64,000 nt of DNA from Phoronis australis. Taxonomy: Eukaryota; Phoronida; Phoronidae. A program made the translations under genes and the position numbers. The stretch is from the NCBI GenBank assembly GCA_002633005.1, contig NMRA01000133.1:552627-616626 (forward strand), read 5' to 3'. This document shows positions 1 through 14,168 of this stretch, in pieces; positions within the stretch are counted from its first letter, which is position 1; the number at the start of each line of letters is the position of its first letter. The notes beneath the pieces were generated by a model. It worked only from the letters and a program-made list of their open reading frames with translations. It ran no database searches and was not told where the DNA came from.

Positions 1-2642
1 TCGAGATTAAGCAGGATTCCAAGTTCACGCATACGCGATCTTGAGATTACACCAGATTCCAAGTTCAAGCACAGCATGAACTGGATGTGTATAAGTCACG
101 TGACCCTCGTAGGCGTATTCGTGACGTTAGGGATACCCATCATGTTTTCTCCTGCAGGTATTTTCCTACAACGTGCACTTTGAGCCCAAAACATTCAAGC
201 ATTCAACCGCAATTAACTACCGGGGCGATCAGCCATGATTATGTGCCACATCGCATCGACCTGCAAACTAACTGCATTCTTTTTCATGAACACAAGTCTT
301 TCGACCGTGACGCAGTGTAATTTTGCCCACAGTCACGAAGCATTGCATTTTTTCACGAACCGAAACTCAGTATTTTCTTGTCTTACTTTTTGGCAAGCAC
401 TTGTCTGTGACAAAAAACGTGTTTAGTAAGAAAAGAACTAAATTTGTGAAAAAGCAGCGGCGTATGAGAGTTCATCGTACTAAACTTTCCGTCGTTAAAA
501 CGCAGTTGCCGGCGCCGGTTAACTGCGTTGATAACGTGACCCCGGCGGGGTCTATTCTCTTAACTCAGTAATTGGAGAGACTCCACGAAGGAAACCCAAT
601 CATGTCACATAATTCCAGTATATTACAAAAATCTCCCGTTTGATTTCAACTCCAGACTACACGGGGCTAAATCCAGATATCAATCTAGTCTATTGTCAAA
701 CATTCAATTACTTCTACCACGGTTCAATGAGTTACTAAGAGAACCGGAAATCAACGAAAAGATATCAATCTAGTCTATTGTCTAACATTCAATTACTCAT
801 TCTACCACGGTTCAATGAGTTACTAAAACAGGTAACAGAGAACCCGCGGAACTCATGCAATGAAGCTATTCTGAATAATTGCCATCATATTTCTTCCGGT
901 AATACCTCTACATTTGATTTTTACGAGGAATTTAATTAGATAAACTAAACAATTCGAAAAACCACCTGTTTTATATTATAGTCCACGGTATATCAATTTG
1001 ATTTTAGCCAGAACTTATGATTGTCGTGAAGTTATCGCTAATGCTGCACGGTTGTTCTACCCCTCACAAAAAGACCTTAGATCAGCGATCCTGATACTGA
1101 ACTGGCCTGATGACGACAGCGACTTTTCTACAAGTCTATCAAGCGCAAAGCGATGTGAATGGGGCAGAGTTTGTCATGCAAAATCTTAAGCTAACCCGAA
1201 GTGTGCCATGTCATAGGTCAGCTTTCGAAACGAGCTTAAAATACGATGATTAAACTGGGGCCCTGATAACCACCAACTTGTTTCACTAATACAACGTACA
1301 GGCCATTCCAAATCAACGCATGGCCATCCCGTTTGTATCCTTTCCTTGAATATGGTTGCAATGAATCACGTGGTATAGTACCCTGACGATCATGCTGCGA
1401 ACCTTGGCAAAGACTGTATACTGAACCCGCCCTGACAAGAAACTAATTTAGCCCCATGCAATGCCATACTTGAAAATTATCGTTCTGATTAATCATTTGG
1501 TCGAAACCCTTCGTTTTGTTTTGTTTTTAAAGTGATGCGGCAATACAGCGTTCCTAAATACATATGAGTCCAATGAAGTTAATTAAGCTTCAACGGGGAG
1601 TTACACCGTTTCTGTGACTCGATTAATTCAGAGTGTGAAATTTATTACATCGGCTTGACCTATTAGCGTAGCATGGTGCGGGGCTTTAGTGGGCCTGCAC
1701 AGACACAATAACGATCTGTTCGTACTTTTAAAGCCATGAAATTATTTCAAATCTGAATAATAAAGACAAGAGTTTCAACCAATCCTCGTTCTTTACACTG
1801 CCATATGCACCATTGGCACACCACTTGATCCGGACAAATGAAAGATTCATCTAAAAACACATATTCAGTGTGTTAAAGAAGGGATTGTATTATTCCTGAA
1901 GGGTATATAGTCTTTTTCTAATCTGTCATGTACCTCGCCTAATGTAAAGCGTGCGTTTAACAGGCACTCTAAGGAGTTTTCCAAATTTGCTCCAAACGTT
2001 TGAGGGTTGGCGACAGTGTTCGAGCTTCAGCAAATAAATGTGCTGAACCGTTAGCCAGATACTTATCCACTGACATAGTACCTATATGTGAAAGTTAACT
2101 GGCCCGGCCGGGCCGCAAATCCACTGGCCCCGGGCCAGCGTGCGTTTCGAACTGGTTGGCGATAGTTAAGAGCATTGTTTGCTGTCGGTGGAGAGCTGGA
2201 AGGAAAAGCTGATGCTTGGTATCCTTTTTAATGAACCGCATCATTTTTTAAAATCATTGTATTGAAAATAAACTATTTTATTTTTCAAATTATTGTGGTG
2301 CACCAGTAAAATTGTGTCTGAAGTGAATTAAAATTCACTTTAAATCGCAAGAGACGTAAATGCATTAAGGAATTGGTAATTTACGAAATGTTCATATTTT
2401 AAATTTTAAGATATCTACAAGTTTCGGCAGACGAATTACTTTTGTGTCAAATATGTTTGGTTTAGAAAGGAAAGAGTAGGCCTACATATAAAAAACCAAG
2501 CAATTTTGCTTGCTCGGCAATATGGCTGCCATGACACAATTTTTGTAAATATCTGGGCATGCAACGTGATATTTCAACCCAAATCAGAAAAAAAAATTCA
2601 TTAGTTGCATCTGGTTCATGGCTTGGTGGGCAGGCAGTATGG
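1..2642. other. no gene seen
   Basis: Apart from a two-copy 40-bp repeat at the left edge (AGATTCCAAGTTC), the repeat at 678-828 and a GC-rich palindrome near 2100-2140 (CTGGCCCGGCCGGGCC), nothing here resembles exons. Confidence 0.5.
678..828 (+). repeat. two-copy direct repeat
   Basis: GATATCAATCTAGTCTATTG through GGTTCAATGAGTTACTAA is present at 678-741 and 761-826. Confidence 0.85.
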
Positions 2643-2727
2643 CCGAATAACCATAACTAACAGTTGTCACCCTCAGTGACCATGGCCGAGCTAAACCGTT
2701 CAGACCAGCCAGCAACTCAGGAACACT

Positions 2728-2831
2728 AGGACCTCGCTAAAAGGCAAAACTTCGCAAGATTACGCGACATAATTGCCGTGTACTTAAAATGTGGATAACG
2801 CGTGATTTTGGTTAGATTTTAGCGAGGTCCT
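2728..2831. mobile_element. 104-bp palindromic MITE, copy 1
   Basis: AGGACCTCGCTAAAA to TTTTAGCGAGGTCCT, a 15-bp inverted repeat around CTTCGCAAGATTACGCGAC. Copy 2 is at 4540-4642. Diverged relatives with GCAAGA and CGCGAGATT blocks lie near 60480-60830 and 63210-63345. Confidence 0.7.
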
Positions 2832-4539
2832 GACGTTAACTCTACCTCACGCCGATATTCATTAAATCACAATGCTTGATAGTTTCTACCATGGACAATT
2901 CCGCATTGGACGGACATGAGCTTATGTTATGGCTCAACTTGACTTCCGCACTGAGGTCCTTGGACGCGAATGTATTTGTCGAGTAGGTCGTGGCTCCGAA
3001 AAGATTCGTGACGTCAGTAAATTCAGTAAGAAGGCCAAGAAGAGTCTCAACATGAAGGCTCCCAATGGAAATAATCAAATTTTGACTATCGTCGGAATTT
3101 TCCGAATCTTTCAAGTGAAACTTTTAGATTCTTCATGAATTATTCCCAACGTATTGTTTTTAAAATGACATACTCATTTGCAAGATGGGCTATAGAGACT
3201 TCTATGATTTTCGTGAAAAAAATCCAAACTTACACAAAACGAAAACGGAATGGTTACTTAGAAAAATGTACCGTTTTTGAGAGTTCTTCTTGAACACTGA
3301 TCTTCTAGTCTTGTAGGGACTTGACTGAATGCACAAAATATGTCGACGAAGTCCTGTAGCCTACTACATGAGTCCAATGACGGGGCCAACTTCGGGAACA
3401 CTGTATTTCGGAGATGGCTCATCGGGTTCTTATGGAAGTTTCAGATACTGTGCATACAACGCCGTTAGGAATTGTATTCAAAATGTTTCATTTTTGTACG
3501 AGTTCGGGCTGTAAGAAATTAGACTTCTATGATTTTTCCGAAACAAGCCCAGAAGTTGCATATAAGAAAACGAACTGATGATTAAGAAAATTGTAACATT
3601 TTTTTGACATTACACGGTGAACATTAACATTAAACAAAATTTGGTCATGTTGTCGATGGCGTGGTTTTTACGGTCACGTGACTCAATTAACGGATAAAAA
3701 AGTCAAAAATCAAATTCTACAAACTTTCTTGCCTAGTTTCGCACAGGCACACACAATTAAACTCCCCTGAACTAAGATGCAACACTTTGTGCAACTAGTA
3801 CACGTCACATTTCATATTGTATAAGTATCCAAGTACTGGGCGTCGAACTTGTCGACCTGAAGGGGTGGTCATTGGGGTAGGTCATGAGGTGAATGACTGG
3901 TATGCACTTGGGTTGATTCAGTTTCGTGTTCACCGTCTTATATAGTCACATTGCTCAGGATCACGTCGAAATGCACGAGAGAATTATGCTGGGAACAGGA
4001 CAACACCAATCACCACAGCTGGAGATTGTAAGCGTGCAACTAGTCCTAATGTAAGGACTGAAATTACCCAGCATGCCAGGCTCACAGGCTAGTGTGGTAG
4101 ATCATCTTAGTTAAGGTCTCCGTCTGGAAGGTCGGATGAAAGTAGACAATATCGCTGACAATTGTAACATCTTCAATAGGCAGACGGCTTTCACCAAACT
4201 GTCACGAACACTACATCATCCAAANNNNNNNNNNNNNNNNNNNNNNNNNNNNNNNNNNNNNNNNNNNNNNNNNNNNNNNNNNNNNNNNNNNNNNNNNNNN
4301 NNNNNNNNNNNNNNNNNNNNNNNNNNNNNNNNNNNNNNNNNNNNNNNNNNNNNNNNNNNNNNNNNNNNNNNNNNNNNNNNNNNNNNNNNNNNNNNNNNNN
4401 NNNNNNNNNNNNNNNNNNNNNNNNNNNNNNNNNNNNNNNNNNNNNNNNNNNNNNCCGAATAACCATAACTAACAGTTGTCACCCTCAGTGACCATGGCCG
4501 AGCTAAACCGTTCAGACCAGCCAGCAATTCAGGAACACT

Positions 4540-4642
4540 AGGACCTCGCTAAAAGGCAAAACTTCGCAAGATTACGCGACATAATTGCCGTGTACTTAAA
4601 ATTGGATAACGCGTGATTTTGGTTAGATTTTAGCGAGGTCCT
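4540..4642. mobile_element. palindromic MITE, copy 2
   Basis: Same ends and core as 2728-2831; it was carried along with the 1.55-kb duplication. Confidence 0.7.
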
Positions 4643-6003
4643 GACGTTAACTCTACCTCACGCCGATATTCATTAAATCACAATGCTTGATAGTTTCTAC
4701 CATGGACAATTCCGCATTGGACGGACACGAGCTTATGTTATGGCTCAACTTTACTTCCGCACTGAGGTCCATGGACGCGAATGTATTTGTCGAGGAGGCC
4801 GTGGCTCCGAAAAGATTTGTGATGTCAGTAAATTCAGAAAGAAGGCCAAGGAGAGTCTCACCATGAAGGCTCCCAATGGAAATAATCAAATTTTGGCTAT
4901 CGTCGGAATTTTCAGGATCTTTCAAGTGAAACTTTTAGATTCTTCATGAATTATTCCCAACGTATTGTTTTTAAAATGACATACTTTTGCAAGATGGGCT
5001 ATAGAGACTTCTATAATTTTCGTGAAAAAAATCCAAAATTAAACAAAACGAAAACGGAATGGTTTCTTAGAAAAATGTACCATTTTTGAGAGTTCTTCTT
5101 GAACACTGATCTACTAGTCTTGTAGGGACTTGACTCAGCACAGAATTGTCGACGAAGTCCTGTAGCCTACACGAGGCCAACTTCGGGAACACTGTATTTC
5201 GGAGATGGCTCATCGGGTACTTATGAAAGTTTCAGATACTGTACATACAACGCCGTTAGGAATTGTATTCAAAATGTTTCATTTTTGTACGAGTTAGGGC
5301 TATAAAAAATTAGACTTCTATGATTTTTCCGAAACAAACTCAGAAGTTGCTTTTAGAAAACGAACTGATTAAGAAAATTGTAACATTTTTTTGACATTAC
5401 ACGGTGAACATTAACATTAAACAAAATTTGGTCATGTTGTCGATGGCGTCATGGTTTTTACGGTCACGTGACTCAATTAACGGATAAAAAAGTCAAAAAT
5501 CAAATTCTACAAACTTTCTTGCCTAGTTTCGCACTGGCACACACATCTGAACTCCCCTGAACTAAGATGCAACAGTTTGTGCAACTAGTTAGTACACGTC
5601 ACATTTCATATTGTATAAGTATCCAAATACTGGGCGTCGAACTTGTCGACCCGAGTGAAGGGGTGGTCATTGGCGGGGGTAGGTCATTAGGTGAATGACT
5701 GGTATGCACTTGGGTTGATTCAGTTTCGTGTTCACCGTCTTATATAGTCACATTGCTCAGGATCACGTCGAAATGCACGAGAGAATTATGCTGGGAACAG
5801 GACAACACCAATCACCACAGCTGTGGAGATAGTAAGCGTCCAACTAGTCCTAATGAAAGGGATGAAATTACCCAGCATGCCACGCTCACAGGCTAGTGTG
5901 GCAGATCATCTTAGTTAAGGTCTCCGTCTGGAAGGTCGGATGAAAGTAGACAATATGGCTGACAATTGTAACATCTTCAATAGGCAGACGGCTTTCACCA
6001 AAT

Positions 6004-7503
6004 TCACTGGAAGGGGAGAGAGGACATTAAGTTCGAGGCTGCACNAAAGTGGCAATTTTTGAATGACTAAAATATCTGAATGCTCCATTATTACAACGCC
6101 CAGTACAGCCTAGATGGCATGAAAAAACTGTGAAGTCGAAATTCGCCAGTGAGGAGACCTACTTTGACTACCCTAACTTCATCACTAAATCAAGGACAAT
6201 ATTAAGATAAAATTTTCTGGGCCAAAGCAATTCCTTGGTCACTAATGAAATGCCACTCAGTCAACCCTTCCAAAAAGTGACATCGACAGGTCTAAGGATG
6301 GAAACATTTTCTGGAGTCCAGCTTAGTCCAGTGTTAACCTCGGTCAATCTTAACTAAAATAAGAATATTTCAGATAAGTTATACTAACTTGTAGTTTGTC
6401 ACAGATTGCTTTTTGGAGATTCACAGCAATTTTCCCTTTCTACCAGAGCAAAACAATACAGTAGCCACTCGATATGTGTCGTCTACAGATGTATTCCACC
6501 TTATCACCCAAGGTGAAAATACCAGGAACCCCCCAGGCAGAGTTTAATACATGAACAATTTCATAATATTCTGGTGCCCAACAGAAGATAGGTGGAATCA
6601 ACCCTTTAGTCTTGCTACGACATAGACAAGACAACATTGACCCATTCAATCATATTTTGACTACAACTTTAGATGACACTACTTAATGTGTGGGTCACTT
6701 ACGCAACCCATGATAATTTACACAAAATATAACGGACACAGTTTATTCTAGAAGACATTGAAAAAATTCTCATACATAAGATTATGAACCAAACAAATAC
6801 ACAGACTGTTTATTTACAAGCATAACCTACATCAAACTGAATCTAACTAGAATTTACTTTACTTACTGTTCATTAAACAAACATTCAACATTAGAAATGG
6901 TCCTTTAAAAATTTTCAAGGGCGAATGCCACTTATAGTTTCATTCAAGAACTTCACATAGGATGTACTTAAGAAGTATGGATAACTTTAAAAAAGTTGAT
7001 AACTACTATTAAAGACTATTTTATAACTGTAACACACAACATCCTAAGTTTACACTGCGAATGCTGAGAAAAGACATTAAAAATAGCTACAGCACAATAC
7101 AACTCGGTTTAGTCTAACAAATGGTATTGATGGTACCTAATTTCTAACGTCTTTCACCACAGAGCCACATGACTTGTTTAAATTCACTAGACTAACTCTA
7201 CACGTGGACACATCTCATTTTGGCAGATTTCTTTCACAACAACCAACACTATCATTAATTCATGGTATGCGCCAGTCATACATTGGGAACCCCACTGGAA
7301 GAAAAGCTACCAGCTAATGGCAAGTCCAGAGAAACACGACGGCTCGGACATGCTACATGATGGGATTGCGGCACAAATCAGGGACAATTTGAGTGAAAGC
7401 CAATTTTGACTCAGGAAGTTATGTATAGGATGGTGTAAAATTGCGGAGTTTTACAAGTGCCAGGCTTTGTGCTCTCCTTGTAGGAAGGAAGGGTAAAAGC
7501 TTG
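6004..7503. other. AT-rich sequence downstream of SAP130
   Basis: No exon or repeat recognised. Part of it may be SAP130 3'UTR if the ATTAAA at 7504 is not used. Confidence 0.4.
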
Positions 7504-7509
7504 TTTAAT
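7504..7509 (-). promoter_or_regulatory. poly(A) signal ATTAAA for SAP130
   Basis: ATTAAA on the minus strand about 46 bases past the stop codon. This is the common variant of AATAAA; a longer 3'UTR is possible. Confidence 0.35.
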
Positions 7510-7554
7510 GCACATCATAAAACATGAATTTGCCACGCATACATGCACAATGTG

Positions 7555-10500
7555 TTATGTCCTTTCCTTTTTCTTCACTTGCCGTTTACTATGGTGTTTG
7601 CTGATTATTTCCTGGATCCTTGCCTTATGATCCAGGATCTTAAGAAGGGAGTTCCTGGCTTCGTCCACCTGATCGATCACTAACTTCAGCCTCTGTTTAT
7701 TCGCCTGAAATACATGAACGCATTACTACAATGTTGAAGGTTTTTCACGAATGAAGTGTGCTACACTGCCACTAAAACAGGTTTATCACTGGAAAAGTGT
7801 CAAAATTCCATACTACCCGAGTTGGACTATACCTAAGAAAACATGATTGAATTTATGCCATTACGATTTGTAAACCAATAATTTCTTGTAAAAAGTTGTG
7901 ATGTGGCCAACAGGTGGCGTGCAGACCACAAGCAGAAATCACATCGTGTATGATTTAAGCTCGAGGAAATTTCTTAGCTGCAGCACGCACATAGAATTTG
8001 AGTTTTAGTTTGAAATGTTTTGAGGACAAAATCACGCAATGCTGTCTAGGATTATACACCTGTACTCAAGCATCTACACATATTTGTAGTAACTAAGAAA
8101 GAAAAAAGAGTGAAATACCAATAGGACAAGTCGGTACCAGTTTCCTTATTGGTCCTTGGCAAATTAGGCAACATGAAATATCCTCAAGAACTTATATCTT
8201 CATCGATTTAAACTGGTTTTGATGTGGTGCAAGACATACAAGACTATAATGATGTGTTGCTAGACACATGAGAGTATAATGATGTGGTGCTAGACACGAG
8301 ACTATAATGATGTGTTGCAAGACACATGAGACTATAATGATGTGGTGCTAGACACGAGACTATAATGATGTGGTGCCAGACACATGAGACTATAATGATG
8401 TGTTGCAAGGCACATGAGACTATAATGATGTGGTGCAAGACACATGAGACTATAATGATGTGTTGCAAGACACATGAGACTGTAATGATGTGTTGCAAGA
8501 CACATGAGATTATAATGATGAGTTGCAAGACACATGAGATTATAATGATGTGTTGCTAGACACATGAGACTATAATGATGAGTTGCAAGACACATGAGAT
8601 TATAATGTGTTGCTAGACACATGAGACTATAATGATGTGGTGCAAGACGCATGAGACAGGGCTTGGAATGACCAATGACAAAAAACGCGGAAACTTTGAA
8701 ACTTTTACGGCCCAAATCATGCCCGATAACCGGCCTTGAAATGGTTGATGTGAACCTTTCCCCGACAAAAATCGGGAGGACTAAAAAAAAAAAGAAAAAA
8801 AACACGTTACCACCATCAGTAGCATGCGTCTGCGTCCTTTTAACTCGCCCGTCCACTCCCAACCCACACATTTTTGGCTGCAGAGCGGTAGTATTTGTCG
8901 CCGCGCTTAACAATAACACGAGACGCCATTGAAAATCCAACCACGCTGTCCCAGATGCCCCAGCAATGTTGACAATTTACGTTCCTCCGAAACATAAAGA
9001 GCAACTTCCGCTTTTCGAGATGAACGTCGTCTGCAACGCCGCGGTAAGAAAGGAATTTGCCGCGGAAATTTTATATCAAATCCGATTTTTTTACGCGGAA
9101 ATATTATAAAAAAAGCGGAAAGCATATTTGAAAAAAGCGGAAATCCGCGTTTCCGCGGAAAATTCCAAGCCCTGATGAGACTATAAAGTTGGGTGAAAGT
9201 TACAAAGTAGTTAGTTAAAATACTGTATGAAAATATTGATATTGTACCAAGTCAATAATTAAGTGTTGATGTACACTCCTATTGGTGACCTGGGGAACTT
9301 GAAAAAACACTTTAAAAACTAATATGCCACCCTTAATCAGTGTGATGTTAAGAACATCATTTACAACAACGTAAAAGTTAAATATTCTAGTAATGATACA
9401 CTGCTTACAATCAGGATAGTAATCATTAGAGTACATCCAGCAGTTCTATTCAGTCACGACAAGCAATAATTGTAAATAAGATTTCCAATGGGGCACGGAG
9501 GTTAAATAGTGAAATATATATGGGCCAGTATCTCACCTGCATCAGTTCATGGATTCTCTCCCCATATTCAGTGTGTCGAGGGAGCTGTCCTTCCACCTCC
9601 AGCTGAAGGTGAGTCATCTCATGTAGGCTCTCCTTCTCAACAATTTTCTGAAACATGCAAACACTGGTGATATCGGTCATGATCGACAAGTCTTGAGCGT
9701 CGAAGTTTTACTGTCGGTGAGTTAATGAATCAAAGTTAGTCCCAATTTTCAAATCAACAAGTAACTGTAGAGACCAATACAAAGATATCCAGTCTTATAA
9801 GCGTGAGAGCAGACATCACGGAGTGTCATAATAATAAGGTCCCAGAGTCTCATCTTTTTATTTGAAATCGAACTTGAAATTATTTGTGGCATATTCTTTC
9901 TAATCTATTTTTGTGAGAACTCAAGTTTCGTGTCAGTTATTCTACACTCCAATGCAGAATGTTTTTTGCATATGAGTTTCTAGTCTAAGTTTGCATTTGA
10001 TGATCCCTAGATTCAAGCTACAAACTTTAGATTTCGAGTAAAAACTCGAAACGTCGAGTTCAAACTTGAACTTTTAGCCTAAATGCTGTCACCAGGTGCA
10101 AAATATGACATCATGTATTCAAGCATAGAATTACAAACACTTATCTTGATGTCACACAAAAGTAGAGTGGAAAATGCCAAAAACGTTTTGAGTTCGATTT
10201 TGAGTAAAAAGGTTAGGCCCCAGGCCAAGGCGGTATACATCACAGTGCCTATCAGTCACACAATATTTGCCTTCATCAGTAACCTACCACTTCGTCTAAC
10301 TGGGTTGCTAGATGATACAATTTCCACCCACTGATCTTCTGCTGTATGCCTTTCTGATTAGACAGCTCGTTCACAGTAGGTCTCCGCTCTTCTGTAGAGA
10401 CAAACATTCACTCATTGATTGCAATACACAACAGTGTTAGTAACAGCAGTGCATGCTTAGTATATCGTGGTTTGGAGTCAATGCAGTCTTTTTACCATGG

Positions 10501-13500
10501 TATGCTAATTTTTAATGTAGGTATTATTACATTCTCGTCAAGTTCATTGAAATGAGTAATCGTAAGGAGCAGGGCTTGGAATGACCCATGACAAAAAAGA
10601 GGAAATTTTTACGGCCCTAAATACACATTTCAATCGAAACCATACCTCAGCAGATCGAAAGTTAACATTATTATCACAAGAAGTCCTTTTACGGTGTCGT
10701 GTTGGCAATATGCACTCGTCTTAAGCAGTACCTGACATCTATTTCAGCAACAACAATGAAGGCAATAACATGCAACAAAAGATAGTTTTTAAAATTAAAA
10801 TAATAAAGATAATGATGAAAAATTTGCAGTGTGAGTGGCAGGAGCTTATTCTTGATTTGCTGCAGGGAGATCTCAAACATTTTTATTTTCAATTCTTATA
10901 GTTACGATACAAAATTACAAAAAGAATTTGAAAATCGATCCAAAGATTATCTGGAAAGCCTGATATACATACACATTTAATTGCAACAAAACATTTAATT
11001 CCAACGTAAATGGAAAAAACTCAAGACAAAAACCTTTGGCTCATACCCCACCTGTTAGCATGGAAAAATGAAAGTCAAAAACAACATACTTTAAGCTATA
11101 GAATACATCAATCACAATCCTATGTTAGCCAAACTTTTCAGTTTCAAACAGTAATTACAGGAGTTAATTGTTCACAAGCCACGCTGGCGAAGAAGAAACT
11201 ATGTAACATAAGAAATAACTACAAGGACTCTGAAAATAGGCTGGCAGAATTTGTAAACAATGGCTTAGACCAATCACATCATTCAAAATCTGTCACGTGA
11301 TCCCTTCTCTCTTGAACTGCAAAACTCGAGTCACAAAATAGAACATGAAAAATGTCAAAATAAATTGAATTACATAAACGGCAATTTAAAGACATTTGCA
11401 GTAACAAAAATAGCACTTTGTATCCTGTTTCGGCAGCACGTAGAAAATCGCACTTAGGCGGTCAGGCTTAGCACTAGCAGCCAACGGGTGTGCACGTGGG
11501 ATCAAAAAAAAGAATTTCCGTGATACATCACTCACATCCCACGATTTCAACCCAATGAATAACCGGTTATGGTTGAATTTCCTTTCTGAAAGCGTTGTAA
11601 GTTATTTCTAGTGTTTCATCATTTTCAGTCAGTCCTCCGATTCCAACCTAGTCCAAGGCGGCTTAGAATCGCACTCCGTAATTGCTCCTCTCTCAAAGTT
11701 TACAGAGTGCAAACCTTGACTTACGTTGTTTGTGAAGACATTGTCCGATTCTTTTATCCACTTTTTCCATGAAATATTCTGTCTACTTCATGCTCCATGC
11801 ATTTTTGACCACAGAATCGCACTATTTGTCACGGTAATTTTATACCACATGCAGACGCTATTGATGAACCACTTGAATTTATTTTTCCTCGATAGCCACT
11901 GACGTCACTCATTACTAAGAAAACAGGTTTCTTATACACATATATGGTTATGAGTCATCAGGAAATTCGAGCGCCTGTGATCCTAGGTGCACTACGCTTT
12001 CTGGTGCACCGGCAACTACAATTTTCATTCCCGCGAAACACAAAGAGAAGTTTCCGCTTTTCGAGTCGTCGGCAACGCTGTTGTAATTTTATGGCAAATT
12101 CGATTTTCCACGGAAATATAACAAATATACGCGGAGGGAATAAAAGAAAAAAGCGGAAATACGCATTTCCGCAGAAAATTTGAAGCCTTGAAGGAGTTTC
12201 ATTTATTTTGTTTCTGTATTCAGTAGCTGAATTAGTCAAACAGAGAGTCAAGTAATCACTCATGCATTTTTGTGTAACACTAATAAACCTACTGAAATTT
12301 TGCAACTGTATAAGTGCCCAATATTGCATTAATTGCATAAGGTCTGAAAATGAGAACCCAACACCAATGTAGAAAACATCATGCCGAGTTTCACCTGCAT
12401 AAAAACATATCAGTGAAACAGGAAAACCAGGAAAGTTTCCTTAATTCGGGAACCTCCTCCAGGACCGATTTTCAACAAATTAAATCAATGGCTCATGTAT
12501 AATTTCTTTGAAACGTACAAGCTAAAAATCACATTCTGACAATTTCACACACACCCTCAGTATTTACTTCTGCACCTACTTTGCTGAAATTCATGAAAGA
12601 CAGTGATAGGCCAACTCTTAACAATTAGAGAACCAAACCAAGCCTATAACGGACTCTTACCTTTAGGCTTGACATCACTGTACCGAAGAAAGTGATTATT
12701 CCTCGCCTTCCAGTGAATGTTAAAGCTGTTCAGTAGAGCGGAACTATTGCGCCTCCTCATGGCCACCCAGTGAATCCCTTCCTCGTCCACGTAATCTGCT
12801 GATGACATCAACGGACACTTGATAAAATGATGTGAATATAGCAACTACTAACGTTTACATATTAGGTGTTTACATGTGAAGCTATGCCTGTATTGGGAAT
12901 TTGGCCCATGCACTTACATGTCAAGCGTTTTCTTAGAGGAGGCAGTGTGGCCTAGAGTGATAGGTGCCCGCTTTATGGATTTTATATACGTTTTTGAAAC
13001 AGCCAGTCATCATGTCACTTTCGATTTTTAAAAGTTGCAATGTCTCTATTCATTAACATCCACACATTACCTTGACTTACAATTAAATAAAAGTAGACCC
13101 TATACTATCCAGTAAAACAGTGAATTGCTGTTGGAATTTTTCTATGCTCTGGACATTTATCTCTTTTAGTTAGACAAAAGGGTCAAAACTAAAATTCACT
13201 CTAAAAATTCTTAGCCTGAAAATGTATACCTCTCTCCATAGTTTAGACTTGAGGATAACCAGATATCAGTGTGCATACCTTGTTTTTCTTCAGTCTTTAC
13301 AGGCTCTTCCTCTTTGATATTCAATTTACCCCCTCTCCCTGCTTCGTCATCCGATGAAGAGTTGTGGTCTTTAAGTTCTTCCGACACATGCCTAGAACAC
13401 ACATACAGACAACCAGTTTTACCCAGTTCACATTTATGGCATGCATTGCAAATGCTTACACGGGACAAACAACTTGTGCTGCCACCTGACTGTAGATGCG

Positions 13501-14095
13501 GGAATTATACTTCTCTGTAAGTGCCACACGGGAATACTTCAGCCATTTCTCCTCTAGAGGGCAGTAAAAGTACATGAGTTGCTAAGGAATCCTGAAAGTC
13601 TCCAATAAATTTGAGTATGCCTTCATACCGCTGAAAAACCTTTAAAAAGTAGATGCTACAACTGTCAGGGCTACACACACACACCACAATCAGCTAAACG
13701 GCACAGAAAAATATTGAAACAACCTGCACAACATTTGAAATGCATATTGCAGGTAAACTTGACAGTTCTTCAACAAGACAGACAATAATGTTCAAAGCAT
13801 CGAGCAGCAAGGGTGATTTTGCTCAGAGAATACCAGTTTAGTTTTCATGAAGCTCTCTGCACTCCATGTCAATATTAAACAAGAGCCAATCCAACACAAA
13901 GATCACTGACACCATCCTGTTTCTCCAACAAGTATTCCTCTAATTTACTTCCTCGTATTTGCTCCACTGCCCAGCACCCCCTCTGCATACTTACAGTAAC
14001 TGCTTTCGAGGTTTCTTCCGTGGCGATGACTCAGGCACACTGTGTTGACTACTTGGCATGTTATTCATAGTGCCTGCAATAACAGCAAGGCTGCT

Positions 14096-14168
<73 letters not shown>

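Larger units (their letters stand above)
2643..6003 (+). repeat. 1.55-kb direct duplication around an assembly gap
   Basis: 2643-4198 and 4455-6003 are about 95% alike, starting together at CCGAATAACCATAACTAAC. They differ by scattered substitutions and small indels. Open frames in both copies (2842-3114 and 4653-4925 on minus) have no recognisable homology. The gap 4225-4454 lies between the copies. Confidence 0.85.

Noticed and set aside
2842-4925. 90-residue minus-strand frame present in both duplicated copies
   Set aside because: Kept only because the DNA is duplicated; substitutions are not biased to synonymous positions by eye, and no homology was recognised.
8244-8940. Long open frames with His/Tyr/Ser/Leu repeats
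   Set aside because: They are readings of the 30-bp minisatellite, whose length is a multiple of three in many units; no gene signals.
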